Source: Micromonospora sediminimaris (GTDB lineage: Bacteria > Actinomycetota > Actinomycetes > Mycobacteriales > Micromonosporaceae). From it: a stretch of 64,000 nucleotides of DNA. The DNA is taken from NCBI GenBank assembly GCA_900112325.1, contig FOLJ01000002.1, forward strand, positions 186,001-250,000, in the 5' to 3' direction. Of this stretch, positions 55,243 through 63,776 are shown piece after piece. Under the pieces are notes generated by a model that saw nothing but the letters and a program-made list of their open reading frames with translations, was not told where the DNA came from and did not search any database. Both the position numbers and the translations under genes were made by a program. Within the stretch, counting starts at the first letter, position 1, and every line of letters begins with the position of its first letter.

Positions 55243-56085
55243 TCAGGCGGCGCGGGCGGTGTAGCGGTCGCCGTTGCGCTCGACGAGCAGCGGCAGCCCG
55301 AAGGTCTTGGTGAGGTTGTCGGCGGTGAGGGTGTCGTCCAGCAGGCCCTGCGCCATCACGGCACCGTCACGCAACAGCAGCGCGTGGGTGAAGCCGGGGG
55401 GAATCTCCTCGACGTGGTGGGTGACCAGCACCAACGCCGGAGCGTCCGGATCGTGCGCCAAGTCGGCGAGGCGGCCGACCAGGTCCTCCCGGCCGCCCAG
55501 GTCCAGCCCGGCCGCCGGCTCGTCGAGCAGCAGCAGCTCCGGGTCGGTCATCAGCGCCCGGGCGATCTGGGTCCGTTTGCGCTCCCCCTCCGACAGGGTG
55601 CCGTACGCCCGCTCGGCCAACCCGCTGACGCCCAGTTGGTCGAGCAACGCCCGGGCGCGGGCCTCGTCGGCCGGGTCGTAGCTCTCCCGCCACCGGCCGA
55701 CCACCGACCAGGCGGCGGTCATCACCACGTCGACGACCCGCTCCTGGGCGGGCAACCGCTCGGCCAGCGCGGCGGTGGACAGGCCGATCCGGGTCCGCAA
55801 CTCCATGACGTCGGTGCGGCCGATCCGCTCACCCAGCACGTGCGCGGTGCCGGTGGTCGGGTGCAGGCGTCCGGAGGCGATGTTGAGCAGGGTGGTCTTG
55901 CCGGCACCGTTGGGCCCCAGCACCACCCAGCGTTCGTCCAGTTCCACCCGCCAGTCGACGTCGTGCAGCAGGGCGGTGCCGGACCGGCGTACGGCGACGC
56001 CGTCGAGGCTGACCACCAGATCCGCGTCCACGGGCGAGGGGGCGGGTGCGGCGCCGGCGGCGCCAGGGATCAGGTCACCAGTCAC
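55243..56085 (-). CDS. ABC transporter ATP-binding protein (single-domain, ModF/YbbL-like)
   Basis: 280 residues from a GTG at 56085. Walker A GPNGAGKTTLLNIASG (~62-77), signature YGTLSEGERKRTQIARAL, Walker B LLLLDEPAAGLD, and switch His VLVTHHVEEIPPG are intact. An extra YDPADEARARALLDQLGVSG lies before the signature. No permease gene is adjacent in this direction, so the partner is elsewhere or the protein is a soluble ABC regulator. Divergent from the ABC export system. Confidence 0.88.
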   Translation of the reverse strand: MTGDLIPGAAGAAPAPSPVDADLVVSLDGVAVRRSGTALLHDVDWRVELDERWVVLGPNGAGKTTLLNIASGRLHPTTGTAHVLGERIGRTDVMELRTRIGLSTAALAERLPAQERVVDVVMTAAWSVVGRWRESYDPADEARARALLDQLGVSGLAERAYGTLSEGERKRTQIARALMTDPELLLLDEPAAGLDLGGREDLVGRLADLAHDPDAPALVLVTHHVEEIPPGFTHALLLRDGAVMAQGLLDDTLTADNLTKTFGLPLLVERNGDRYTARAA

Positions 56086-56187
56086 CAGCCCATCCAACCA
56101 CGCACCGCCGAGGTGCCCCCACGGGCGGGCGTCGCCGCCGTAGGGTGAGGCGCCGTGTCGTTGCTCACCCCACCCGGAGGACCGCCC

Positions 56188-57201
56188 ATGACCAGTGGGG
56201 TCATCGAGATCGAAGGTCTCCGGAAGACCTTCCACAGCCTGCGGCGCGGGCGACGGGTCGCGGTCGACGGCTTCGATCTGCTGGTCGAGGCCGGCCAGGT
56301 GCACGGCTTCCTCGGGCCGAACGGTTCGGGCAAGACGACCACCCTGCGTGCGTTGCTCGGGTTGGTACGCGCCGACGACGGGCGGATGCGGGTGCTCGGC
56401 GCCAACGCGCCGGAGCAGTTGCCGCAGGTCGCCGGCCGGGTCGGGGCGATCGTGGAGAGCCCCCAGTTCTACGGCAACTTCACCGGCTACCGGACGCTGC
56501 GGCTGCTCGCCCTCGCCGGCGGCGTGCCGGTCGCCCGGGTCGACGAGGTGCTGGAGCAGGTCGGGCTGGCCGACCGGGGCGACGAGCGGGTCAAGGGCTA
56601 CTCGCTGGGCATGAAGCAGCGACTGGCGGTGGCCTCGGCCCTGCTCAAGCGACCCGAGCTGCTGATACTTGACGAGCCGGCGAACGGGCTCGACCCGGCG
56701 GGCATCCGCGAGATGCGGGATCTCGTACGCGCCCTGGCCGCCAACGGCGTGACGGTGCTGCTCTCCAGCCACATCCTGGCCGAGATCCAGCTGATCTGCG
56801 ACCACGTCACGATCATCTCGCAGGGCCGGCGGGTGGCGGCGGGCCCGGTGGCGGAGGTGCTCGCCGGCTTCGACCACAACGAGCACCTGGTCCGCGCCGA
56901 CGACCTGGCCCGGGCCGAGGAGCTGTTGCTGGCCGCCGGGCTGACCGTCACCGGGCACCCCGACCATCTGGTGGTCAGTGGGGTGCCGGATCCGACCGCG
57001 GTCAGCCGGACGCTGGGCGAGCAGGGGGTCTGGGTACGCGAGCTGACGCCGCTGCGGCCGGATCTGGAGAGCGTCTTCCTGGAGCTGACCGGTACCCCGG
57101 CGCACCCGGGGGTGCCCCGGCAGGTGGACGGCTCGGCACCGCCCGGCGATCCGGCCGGCGACCAGGAGATCGATCTCGGGATGCGGGGAGTGGACGCGTG
57201 A
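56188..57201 (+). CDS. ABC transporter ATPase (export-type)
   Basis: 337 residues from the ATG at 56188, ribosome site ggagga (6 nt); a GTG at 56155 is also open. Walker A GPNGSGKTTTLRALLG, signature GYSLGMKQRLAVASALL, Walker B LLILDEPANGLDP and switch His LLSSHILAEI are clear. The C-terminal ~100 residues form an extra domain as in drug or bacteriocin exporters (CcmA type). Stop overlaps the permease start. Confidence 0.92.
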   Translation: MTSGVIEIEGLRKTFHSLRRGRRVAVDGFDLLVEAGQVHGFLGPNGSGKTTTLRALLGLVRADDGRMRVLGANAPEQLPQVAGRVGAIVESPQFYGNFTGYRTLRLLALAGGVPVARVDEVLEQVGLADRGDERVKGYSLGMKQRLAVASALLKRPELLILDEPANGLDPAGIREMRDLVRALAANGVTVLLSSHILAEIQLICDHVTIISQGRRVAAGPVAEVLAGFDHNEHLVRADDLARAEELLLAAGLTVTGHPDHLVVSGVPDPTAVSRTLGEQGVWVRELTPLRPDLESVFLELTGTPAHPGVPRQVDGSAPPGDPAGDQEIDLGMRGVDA

Positions 57202-58211
57202 ACCTGATCCGTGCCGAGGTGGAGCGGCTCGGCGCCCGCCGCTTCGTCCAGCTGATGATCGTGCTGCTGATGCTGGCGTTCGGGGTGACCGCGGCGACCA
57301 CGCTGGCCGGGTCGCACCAACCCTCCGCCGTCGAGCTGGCCGAGGCGCAGCGGCAGGCCGCCGCCAACCTGCGCGGCCTGGAGTTGCAGCACGAGCGGTG
57401 TCTGGCCCGGGATCGGGGCGAGCCGCTCCCCGACGACGAAGGTTTCTACCTGCCGCCGGACTGCTCCGAGTTGGATCCGGCGCTGCGGGACCGGTTGCCG
57501 GTGGCCGCCGACTACCTGACCGGGGTGTTCACCTTCACCCGGCAGGCCGAGCCGCTGCTCTACTTCCTGGTGGCGTACCTGGTGCTCTTCGGGTTCCTGG
57601 TCGGCGCCTCGTACATCGGCGCCGACCTGAACTCCGGCGGAGTGGTCAACCTGCTGCTGTGGCGACCCCGCCGGCTGACCGTGCTCGGGGCCAAGCTCGG
57701 CACGCTGCTCGGCGCGGTGCTGACGGTGTCGGTGCTCGCCACCCTCGCCTATCTCGTCACCTTCTGGGTTATCGCGCAGGTCGCCGGCTATCCCGGGCCG
57801 ACAAACGTGGCCTTCTGGGCCGAGTTGGGCGCGATCTGGGGTCGTGGCTTGACGCTGGTGCTGCTCGCGGCGGCGACCGGCTTCGCCATCGCGACGATGG
57901 GGCGGCACACCGCGGCGGCGCTCGGCGCGGTGGCCGCGTACCTCGTGGTGTGGGAGTTGGGTGGGCGGATCGTGTTGCAGATCCTCGAGGTGGCCCGACC
58001 CGACCAGCTCATGCTCGCCAGCTACGTCGGCGCGTGGCTGGCCGGCGAGGTCAGATTCTGGGACAGCACCGCCTGCCGGACCGTCACCGACGGCTACTGC
58101 GACGGCAGCTACACGCTGACCTGGCAGCCGGCGCTGGCGGTGCTGCTGCTGCTCACCGCCGGCCTCAGCGCCGCCGCCTTCGCCCTCTTCCGACGCCGCG
58201 ACCTGATCTGA
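57198..58211 (+). CDS. ABC-2 type transporter permease
   Basis: 337 residues, GTG overlapping the ATPase stop. Helices: FVQLMIVLLMLAFGVTAATT (~15-35), then a large outside loop with two Cys (ERCLARDR, LPPDCSELD), and five more helices starting LLYFLVAYLVLFGFLVGASY (~117-137). The last helix ends near RRRDLI. The pair forms a simple exporter of the ABC-2 group; substrate unknown. Ends at a shared hairpin. Confidence 0.9.
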   Translation: MNLIRAEVERLGARRFVQLMIVLLMLAFGVTAATTLAGSHQPSAVELAEAQRQAAANLRGLELQHERCLARDRGEPLPDDEGFYLPPDCSELDPALRDRLPVAADYLTGVFTFTRQAEPLLYFLVAYLVLFGFLVGASYIGADLNSGGVVNLLLWRPRRLTVLGAKLGTLLGAVLTVSVLATLAYLVTFWVIAQVAGYPGPTNVAFWAELGAIWGRGLTLVLLAAATGFAIATMGRHTAAALGAVAAYLVVWELGGRIVLQILEVARPDQLMLASYVGAWLAGEVRFWDSTACRTVTDGYCDGSYTLTWQPALAVLLLLTAGLSAAAFALFRRRDLI

Positions 58212-58227
58212 CCCCGCGTGGGGTCAG
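58208..58227. terminator. Bidirectional hairpin covering both stop codons
   Basis: CTGACCCC, loop GCGT, GGGGTCAG: an 8-bp perfect stem that contains the stop codons of the convergent permease and ROK genes. Confidence 0.6.
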
Positions 58228-59396
58228 CCGACTGTCGAGCCGAAGACCTCGTCGCGGACGGCGTCCAGGGCGGTGCGGAGGGCACCGTGCAGGATCGGCT
58301 CCTCGGTCAGACCGGTGGGTACCACCCGTGGGCGCACCAGGGTGATCGCGGCGACCTCGCGCTGCACCCGCTCGGCCAGGGCCGCCCCGCCGGCCTGCCC
58401 CACCTCCCCGGCGAGCACCACGAGCGGCGGGTCGAGCACCACACAGGTGCTCGCCACGCCGAGGGCGAGCCGGCGAGCCACCTCGTCGAGCATCGGCTCA
58501 CCCGAGGTGCCGGCCGCGATCGCGGCCCGGACCGCGTCGGCGGCGACGTCCGGGTAGCCGTGTTCCCGGGCCAGGGCGCGGATCGCGTCGGCGCCGGCCA
58601 ACTGCTGGAAGGCCGGCTTCGCCCGGCGCGAAACGTCGCGCGGGATGGGTGCGCCGGGTACCGGCAGGTAGCCGATCTCACCGGCCGCACCGCTGCTGCC
58701 GTGGTGCAGCCGCCCGCCCAACATGATCGCCAGACCGACGCCGGCACCGACCCAGACCAGGACGAAGTCCGCCAGGCCCTGCGCCGCACCGGACTGCGCT
58801 TCGGCCACCGCGGCCAGGTTGACGTCGTTCTCGAAGACGACCGGGGTGTCCAGGTCGTCCCGCAACGCGGCGAGCAGACCCCGGTGCCAGCGGGGCAGGT
58901 TGTACGCGAAGGTGATGTCGCCGGTGCCCGGATCGACCAGGCCGGGGGTGCCGAGCACGATCCGGCGTACGCTCGACAGCTGCGCCCCGGCGCTGCCGGC
59001 CACCCGGACCACCGCGTTGTGCACCACGCCTACCGGGTCGTCGGTGTCCTGGGTGGACTGCTCGACCCGGCCGATGACGGCACCGGTGATGTCGGCGCAG
59101 GCAGCCACCACCCGCTCCGGACCGACATCGACGCCGACCACGTGTGCGCTGCCGGGGCGTACGGCGTAGAGCTGCGCGTTCGGGCCTCGCCCGCCGGCCT
59201 GCTCGCCGACGCGGGCGACCAGTCCGCGTTCCTCCAGCCGCTCCACCAGTTGCGAGGCGGTGACCTTGGAGAGGCCGGTCAGCTCGCCGATCCGGGCCCG
59301 GGTCAGTGGCCCCTGCTCCAGCAGCAGTTCCAGCGCCGCGCGGTCGTTGAGGGCCCGCAACAGACGTGGGGTGCCGGGCAGCCGGGTCGCACTCAT
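58224..59396 (-). CDS. ROK-family transcriptional regulator (NagC/XylR type)
   Basis: 390 residues from the ATG at 59396. The N-terminal winged HTH is LPGTPRLLRALNDRAALELL then LTRARIGELTGLSKVTASQL (~5-65). The ROK sugar-kinase-like domain follows, with VVGVDVGPERVVAACADITG and FENDVNLAAVAEAQ. The zinc-binding CxCGxxGC motif expected after GEIGYLPVPGAP is absent. It is divergent from the GH3 gene, so an amino sugar such as GlcNAc or a muropeptide sugar is the likely effector. Confidence 0.9.
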   Translation of the reverse strand: MSATRLPGTPRLLRALNDRAALELLLEQGPLTRARIGELTGLSKVTASQLVERLEERGLVARVGEQAGGRGPNAQLYAVRPGSAHVVGVDVGPERVVAACADITGAVIGRVEQSTQDTDDPVGVVHNAVVRVAGSAGAQLSSVRRIVLGTPGLVDPGTGDITFAYNLPRWHRGLLAALRDDLDTPVVFENDVNLAAVAEAQSGAAQGLADFVLVWVGAGVGLAIMLGGRLHHGSSGAAGEIGYLPVPGAPIPRDVSRRAKPAFQQLAGADAIRALAREHGYPDVAADAVRAAIAAGTSGEPMLDEVARRLALGVASTCVVLDPPLVVLAGEVGQAGGAALAERVQREVAAITLVRPRVVPTGLTEEPILHGALRTALDAVRDEVFGSTVG

Positions 59397-59416
59397 GCCA
59401 TCTGTCCTCAAGTATT

Positions 59417-59433
59417 AGTTAACTTTGCTAACT
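59417..59433. promoter_or_regulatory. Candidate ROK operator
   Basis: AGTTAACTTTGCTAACT is an imperfect palindrome (AGTTA...TAACT, 12 of 16 arm bases paired about the centre) in an AT-rich patch 20 bp upstream of the ROK start. Its form matches the AT-rich sites bound by NagC/ROK regulators. It would control the ROK gene and perhaps the GH3 gene that starts at 59560. Confidence 0.45.
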
Positions 59434-59559
59434 GTACGATCTGTAGAACTGTGAACCGACAGGCGAACGGGTAAGCCGTAGCGTATCGGCCACGCGGGAA
59501 CCCGACCCTCCGCCGACCCGGTACGAGATCCGCGCCGGCCGGCATCGAGAGGAGAGCAC

Positions 59560-61011
59560 GTGGGGCAGGATCCAGGACTGCGCCGGCTGGCGTTGGGCAC
59601 CCTGCTGGCCGCGTACCCGGGGCCGGTTCCGCCGGAGTGGGCCGTCGACCTGGTCGCCGACGGGCTCGCCGGACACACCCTGTTCGGCAGCAACGTCCAC
59701 GGCCCGGCCCAGGTGTCGGCGAGTACGGCGGCGTTGCGGAGCGGCCGGTCCGACGTACTGATCGCCATCGACGAGGAGGGCGGCGACGTCACCCGACTGG
59801 CACACGCCACCGGCAGCCCGTACCCGGGCAACGCCGCGCTCGGCGCGGTCGGCGACGTGGCGCTGACCCGGCAGGTCTACCAGGCCATCGGCGCCGAGCT
59901 GGCCGGCCTGGGCATCACCCTCGACCTGGCGCCCACGGTCGACGTGAACACCGTCGACGACAACCCGATCATCGGCACCCGGTCCTTCGGCGCCGACCCG
60001 GTCAGCGTCGCCGCGCACGCCGCCGCCGCGACCGCCGGGCTCCAGGCCGCCGGGGTGGCGGCCTGCGCCAAGCACTTCCCCGGCCACGGGGCGACCGTGG
60101 CGGACTCCCACCACGAACTACCCACCGTGGACGCCGCACCCGACCTGCTGCGCCAGCGGGATCTGCCGCCGTTCGCCGCGGTGGTCACCGCCGGGACGAA
60201 GGCGGTGATGACCGCACACATCCGGGTACCCGCGCTGACCGGGGACGGGCCCGCCACGTTCAGCCGGGCCGCACTTGTGGACCTGCTGCGCCACGAGTAC
60301 GGCTTCGACGGCGTCATCGTCACCGACGCGCTGGAGATGAAGGGCGCAGCCCTGGCCGCCGGCGGCATCGCGCCCGGCGCGGTACGCGCCCTCGCCGCCG
60401 GCGCCGATCTGCTCTGCATCGGGGCCAAGGTCGACGCCGACCTGGTCGAGCGGGTCGCCGCCGAGATCGTGGCCGCGCTCGGCGACGGTCGGTTGGAGCG
60501 AACCCGCGTCGAACAGGCCGCCGGCCGCAGCGCGGACCTCGCCGCCTGGACCCGGACCGCCGACCGCACCACCGCCACCCCCACCGACCTCGGGTACGCG
60601 GCGGCCCGCCGAGCCGTGCGGGTGGAGGGCGTGCCGACCGGACTGGACCGGTCGCTCGTGGTGCAGCTGCACGCCGACTCCACCATCGCCGAGGGCCGGG
60701 TGCCGTGGGGGCTCGGCCCGCACCTGGGCGGCACCGAGCAGATCCGGGTGGTGGCCGCCGAGACGGACCCGGCCGACCTGCGCCAGCGCGCCGGTGACCG
60801 GCCGGTCGTCCTGGTCGCCCGCCACCTGCACCGGCTGCCCGGCGGCCCGGAGCTGGCCAACGCGCTGGCCGCCACGCATCCGGTGGCAGTGGTCGAGATG
60901 GGCTGGCCGGCCACCTGGCGGCCCGACGCGGTGCGGGCCTTCGTCACCACGTACGGCGCGAGCCACGCCAACGGCCGCGCCGCCGCCGAGGTGCTCGGCC
61001 TGGCCCGCTGA
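59560..61011 (+). CDS. GH3 beta-N-acetylhexosaminidase (NagZ type)
   Basis: 483 residues, GTG at 59560. The catalytic domain shows VLIAIDEEGGDVTRLAHATG, the NagZ motif KHFPGHGATVADSHHELP (~175-192) with the His-Asp dyad typical of this subgroup, and the nucleophile Asp in VTDALEMKGAA (~253). A second domain (~340-483) of unknown role follows. No signal peptide, so it acts inside the cell on muropeptide or chitin fragments. Regulated probably by the divergent ROK protein. Confidence 0.92.
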   Translation: MGQDPGLRRLALGTLLAAYPGPVPPEWAVDLVADGLAGHTLFGSNVHGPAQVSASTAALRSGRSDVLIAIDEEGGDVTRLAHATGSPYPGNAALGAVGDVALTRQVYQAIGAELAGLGITLDLAPTVDVNTVDDNPIIGTRSFGADPVSVAAHAAAATAGLQAAGVAACAKHFPGHGATVADSHHELPTVDAAPDLLRQRDLPPFAAVVTAGTKAVMTAHIRVPALTGDGPATFSRAALVDLLRHEYGFDGVIVTDALEMKGAALAAGGIAPGAVRALAAGADLLCIGAKVDADLVERVAAEIVAALGDGRLERTRVEQAAGRSADLAAWTRTADRTTATPTDLGYAAARRAVRVEGVPTGLDRSLVVQLHADSTIAEGRVPWGLGPHLGGTEQIRVVAAETDPADLRQRAGDRPVVLVARHLHRLPGGPELANALAATHPVAVVEMGWPATWRPDAVRAFVTTYGASHANGRAAAEVLGLAR

Positions 61012-61022
61012 GACGACGCTCC

Positions 61023-61084
61023 ATCTTGAACGCGTTCAACTTATGTCGTACGCTGACGTCCATCAAGTTGAACGCGTTCAAGAT
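61023..61084. promoter_or_regulatory. Twin identical operators flanking a promoter
   Basis: TTGAACGCGTTCAA occurs twice (61026-61039 and 61068-61081). The two copies with their flanks also form a 20-bp perfect inverted repeat (61023-61042 with 61065-61084) around a 22-nt core. The 14-bp unit is itself a perfect palindrome and has the form of a TetR-family site. It precedes the three-gene operon that ends with a TetR gene. Confidence 0.75.
61026..61054 (+). promoter_or_regulatory. Predicted promoter of the membrane-DCC-TetR operon
   Basis: TTGAAC (61026-61031) and TACGCT (61049-61054) stand 17 bp apart, matching a vegetative -35/-10 pair. The -35 lies inside operator 1 and the second operator lies just downstream of the -10, so a bound repressor would block access. 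Transcription would start near 61061. Confidence 0.6.
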
Positions 61085-61095
61085 TGGGTCGACGC

Positions 61096-61614
61096 ATGGA
61101 CATCAAGGTCTGGATGTACCTGGTCTACCTGACGATCAGCATCGGTCTGACCGTCTGGGTAGCGCGGGCGCTCACTCGCAACGGCATGGTCTTCCTCGAC
61201 GAGGTGTTCGCCGACGAACGCCTCGCGCGGGCGGTGAACAACCTCCTCGTGGTCGGCTTCTATCTCCTCAACCTCGGCTACGTCACGGTGGCGATGCGGC
61301 ACTCCGAGCCCGTCGGCTCCACGAGCGTCGCCATGGAGGAACTCTCGCTGAAGGTCGGTCTGGTGCTGCTGGTGCTCGGCGCGCTGCACTTCTTCAACGT
61401 CTTCGCCCTGGGCCGCTACCGGCGAAACCGGCTGCGCCAGCTCGCCACCCATCCCCCACTGGCCCCGGTCGGCCGACTGCCGGTTCAGCACGCCTACCCA
61501 CAGATGCCGCCCGGGCCGGGCGCACCCGGGCCGGGCGCACCTGGGCAGGGCACCCGGCCGGCCGGGCAGGGCCAGGCCGACCCGCCGGCTCCGGCCGCGC
61601 CGCCGGCCCGATGA
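61096..61614 (+). CDS. Small three-helix membrane protein with Pro/Gly tail
   Basis: 172 residues from the ATG at 61096. Three helices: VWMYLVYLTISIGLTVWVAR (~5-25), NLLVVGFYLLNLGYVTVAM (~48-68) and LKVGLVLLVLGALHFFNVFA (~85-105). The tail (~115-172) is Pro/Gly/Ala-rich, with PGPGAPGPGAPGQG. No enzyme motif is present. First gene of an operon with a DCC thiol protein (ATGA overlap) and a TetR regulator, behind the twin operators. Confidence 0.85.
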   Translation: MDIKVWMYLVYLTISIGLTVWVARALTRNGMVFLDEVFADERLARAVNNLLVVGFYLLNLGYVTVAMRHSEPVGSTSVAMEELSLKVGLVLLVLGALHFFNVFALGRYRRNRLRQLATHPPLAPVGRLPVQHAYPQMPPGPGAPGPGAPGQGTRPAGQGQADPPAPAAPPAR

Positions 61615-62105
61615 CCACCTCCGGCCGGGGCAGGATGGTGGGGCTGCCGGATGCCACCGCGCACGGGGGTGGTGGCCTCCGCAGCCTTACCGTTCTCTAC
61701 GACGCGCACTGCCCACTGTGCCGGGCCGCGCGCGGCTGGCTGTCGTCGCGCCCGCAGCTCGTACCGCTGGAGTTCGTGCCGGCCGGGTCGGCGGCTGCCC
61801 GGCTGCGCTTTCCGAGCCTGGACCACGACGCCACGCTGCGCGACCTCACGGTGATCGCCGACACCGGCGAGGTGTACGCGGGCGACGGTGCCTGGTTCGC
61901 GTGCCTGTGGGCGCTGGCCGACCACCGGGAGACGGCCCAGCGCCTCGCCCGCCCCCACCTGCTACCGCTGGCCCGGCGGGTGGTGGCCGCCGCGTCGGCG
62001 GTACGCGAACGGGTCCGGGAACCGTCGCCGGAGCCGACCGACGGTGCGGCGGGATACGGTGACCGGAATGACCGACCAGACTGTGCCGACGACCGCTGCG
62101 GGTGA
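61611..62105 (+). CDS. DCC-family thiol-disulfide oxidoreductase-like protein
   Basis: 164 residues, ATG overlapping the previous stop. The motif YDAHCPLCRAARGWL (~28-42) is the DCC family signature with a CxxC redox site. A thioredoxin-like pattern follows (LVPLEFVPAGSAAARLRFPS, GEVYAGDGAWFACLWALADH). Usually linked to redox or lipid-associated roles. The last 38 bp overlap the TetR gene. The preceding membrane protein may be its partner. Confidence 0.9.
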   Translation: MTTSGRGRMVGLPDATAHGGGGLRSLTVLYDAHCPLCRAARGWLSSRPQLVPLEFVPAGSAAARLRFPSLDHDATLRDLTVIADTGEVYAGDGAWFACLWALADHRETAQRLARPHLLPLARRVVAAASAVRERVREPSPEPTDGAAGYGDRNDRPDCADDRCG

Positions 62106-62766
62106 GGCGGCGACCGCCCGGGGCGAGCAGACACGGCAGCTGATCCTGGAGACCGCGATGCGGTTGTTCCGCGAACGCGGTTACGCCCGCACCACCATGC
62201 GCGCCATCGCGACGGAGGCCGGCGTCGCGGTCGGCAACGCCTACTACTACTTCCAGTCGAAGGAACACCTGATCCAGGAGTTCTACGCCCGGACGCAGAC
62301 GGAGCACCGAACGGCGGCCCAGCCGGTGCTCGAACGCGAATCCGACTTCGCCGCCCGGCTGGCCGGGGTGCTGCACGCGGGCATCGACGTGCTGACCCCG
62401 TCACACGAGTTCGCCGCGAGCTTCTTCAAGACCGCTGCGGAACCGACCTCCCCGCTGAGTCCCTTCTCCGCGGAGTCCTCCGGTCCCCGCGAGGCGTCCA
62501 TCGGCCTCTACGCCGACGTGCTCGCCGGCTCCACCGCCAAGGTCGACGCGGAGCTGCGTCCCCAGCTGCCCGAGCTGCTCTGGCTCGCCTACATGGGCGT
62601 GGTGCTTTTCTGGGTCTACGACCGCTCGCCGGGACAGGCCCGGACCCGGCAACTGATCGACGGCGCGGTGCCGCTCGTCGACCAACTGGTGAGGCTGTCA
62701 CGACTGCGCGTGCTGCGGCCGGTGACGCAACAGGTCGTCAGCTTGATTCACACCCTGCGTCACTGA
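62068..62766 (+). CDS. TetR-family transcriptional regulator
   Basis: 232 residues from the ATG at 62068. The HTH is textbook: TRQLILETAMRLFRERGYAR and TTMRAIATEAGVAVGNAYYYF (~24-65), followed by KEHLIQEFY. The C-terminal domain (~80-232) is the helical ligand-binding part. Last gene of the operon; the twin TTGAACGCGTTCAA operators at its promoter are probably its own sites. Ligand unknown, possibly a lipid or hydrophobic compound given the membrane-protein partner. Confidence 0.92.
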   Translation: MTDQTVPTTAAGEAATARGEQTRQLILETAMRLFRERGYARTTMRAIATEAGVAVGNAYYYFQSKEHLIQEFYARTQTEHRTAAQPVLERESDFAARLAGVLHAGIDVLTPSHEFAASFFKTAAEPTSPLSPFSAESSGPREASIGLYADVLAGSTAKVDAELRPQLPELLWLAYMGVVLFWVYDRSPGQARTRQLIDGAVPLVDQLVRLSRLRVLRPVTQQVVSLIHTLRH

Positions 62767-62908
62767 GCGGGCTGAGCGGGAGAACATGCTTCTGCCCAGG
62801 TCAAGTCCACAATTGGACAGCAACGAGACGGCGGCGACAACTTGCCGAGCGGGTTCTGCATACGTAGCGTGATCGGCATTGAGCCTCACGCGGACCTGGG
62901 GGGAGGCT

Positions 62909-62944
62909 GCGGACCGTGGATCCGGCCCGGGATCCACGGTCCGC
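62909..62944. terminator. Bidirectional terminator hairpin
   Basis: Perfect 15-bp stem GCGGACCGTGGATCC / GGATCCACGGTCCGC with a 6-nt loop, between the convergent TetR and GNAT genes. The ~140 bp between the TetR stop and the stem show no further gene. Confidence 0.75.
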
Positions 62945-62961
62945 GCTCTGCCGGTCGGTGT

Positions 62962-63642
62962 TCAGTTCGGGTAGACGCCGTAGGACCGCCAGCCGCGGTC
63001 GGGGAATCCAGCGGCCTCCGCCACCCGCGCCGACGCGCCGTTGCGCCGGTCGTGCAAATAGGTGGGGACAGCGCCGTCGTCGAGCACTCGGCGGGCAGCC
63101 TGGGCCACCAGCCGCCGGGCCAGCCCGCGTCCGCGAGCCGCCGGGACGGTGCCCACCGCCAACTCGTGTCCGTGCCGGTCATGCCGTTTGATGCCGACGC
63201 CGGCCAGGTAGCGGCCCCGCTGGTCGCGCACGATGAGCACCGACCGGTCGAACAGCCGCAGCCAGGAGGGCAGGCCGGCGGTGGTGGGCGGCACCCACTC
63301 ACCGACGTCCGGCAGTGCCGTCGGCGCCACACTCCACCGGAACACGTCGTCGTGCACCGCCCAACCCGGATAGCCGACCGCCGCCGGCAACGCGCTCAGC
63401 AGACCGTCCGGGTGCCGTGCCAGCTCACGAACGGCCGCGATCCGATCGGGCGCCACGGAGAGCACGCCGCTGGCCCCGGCGTGGACCGCGATGGCGGGGC
63501 GCGGTCGGCCGTCCCACGCGGGTCGGGTGCGCCGCCCGGACCCGACCACGTGCAGGCCCGGGCCGGCCGGCCACTGTCCCAGCCAGGTCGCCAGGTGCAG
63601 GTGCAGCCGCCGATCGAGCATCAACGCCTCCCGGTCCGTCAC
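62962..63642 (-). CDS. GNAT-family N-acetyltransferase
   Basis: 226 residues. C-terminal GNAT core: GRYLAGVGIKRHDRHGHELA, acetyl-CoA loop VPAARGRGLARRLVAQAARR (~165-185), and VPTYLHDRRNGASARVAEAA with FPDRGWRSYGVY at the end. The N-terminal half is a degenerate GNAT-like domain (LHLHLATWLGQWPAGPGLHV). Acceptor unknown. It ends at the hairpin shared with TetR. Confidence 0.88.
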   Translation of the reverse strand: MTDREALMLDRRLHLHLATWLGQWPAGPGLHVVGSGRRTRPAWDGRPRPAIAVHAGASGVLSVAPDRIAAVRELARHPDGLLSALPAAVGYPGWAVHDDVFRWSVAPTALPDVGEWVPPTTAGLPSWLRLFDRSVLIVRDQRGRYLAGVGIKRHDRHGHELAVGTVPAARGRGLARRLVAQAARRVLDDGAVPTYLHDRRNGASARVAEAAGFPDRGWRSYGVYPN

Positions 63643-63776
63643 CGCCGACGCCGCTCACCGTACGACGACGCGGTCGATTCGGGGCGTAGGTGGGTCCAAT
63701 CCGGGGAACCTTAACGATCTATCGACCGTCATATCCATTTCCATACATGGACAACATTATTTGGAACGGTGGGGGC

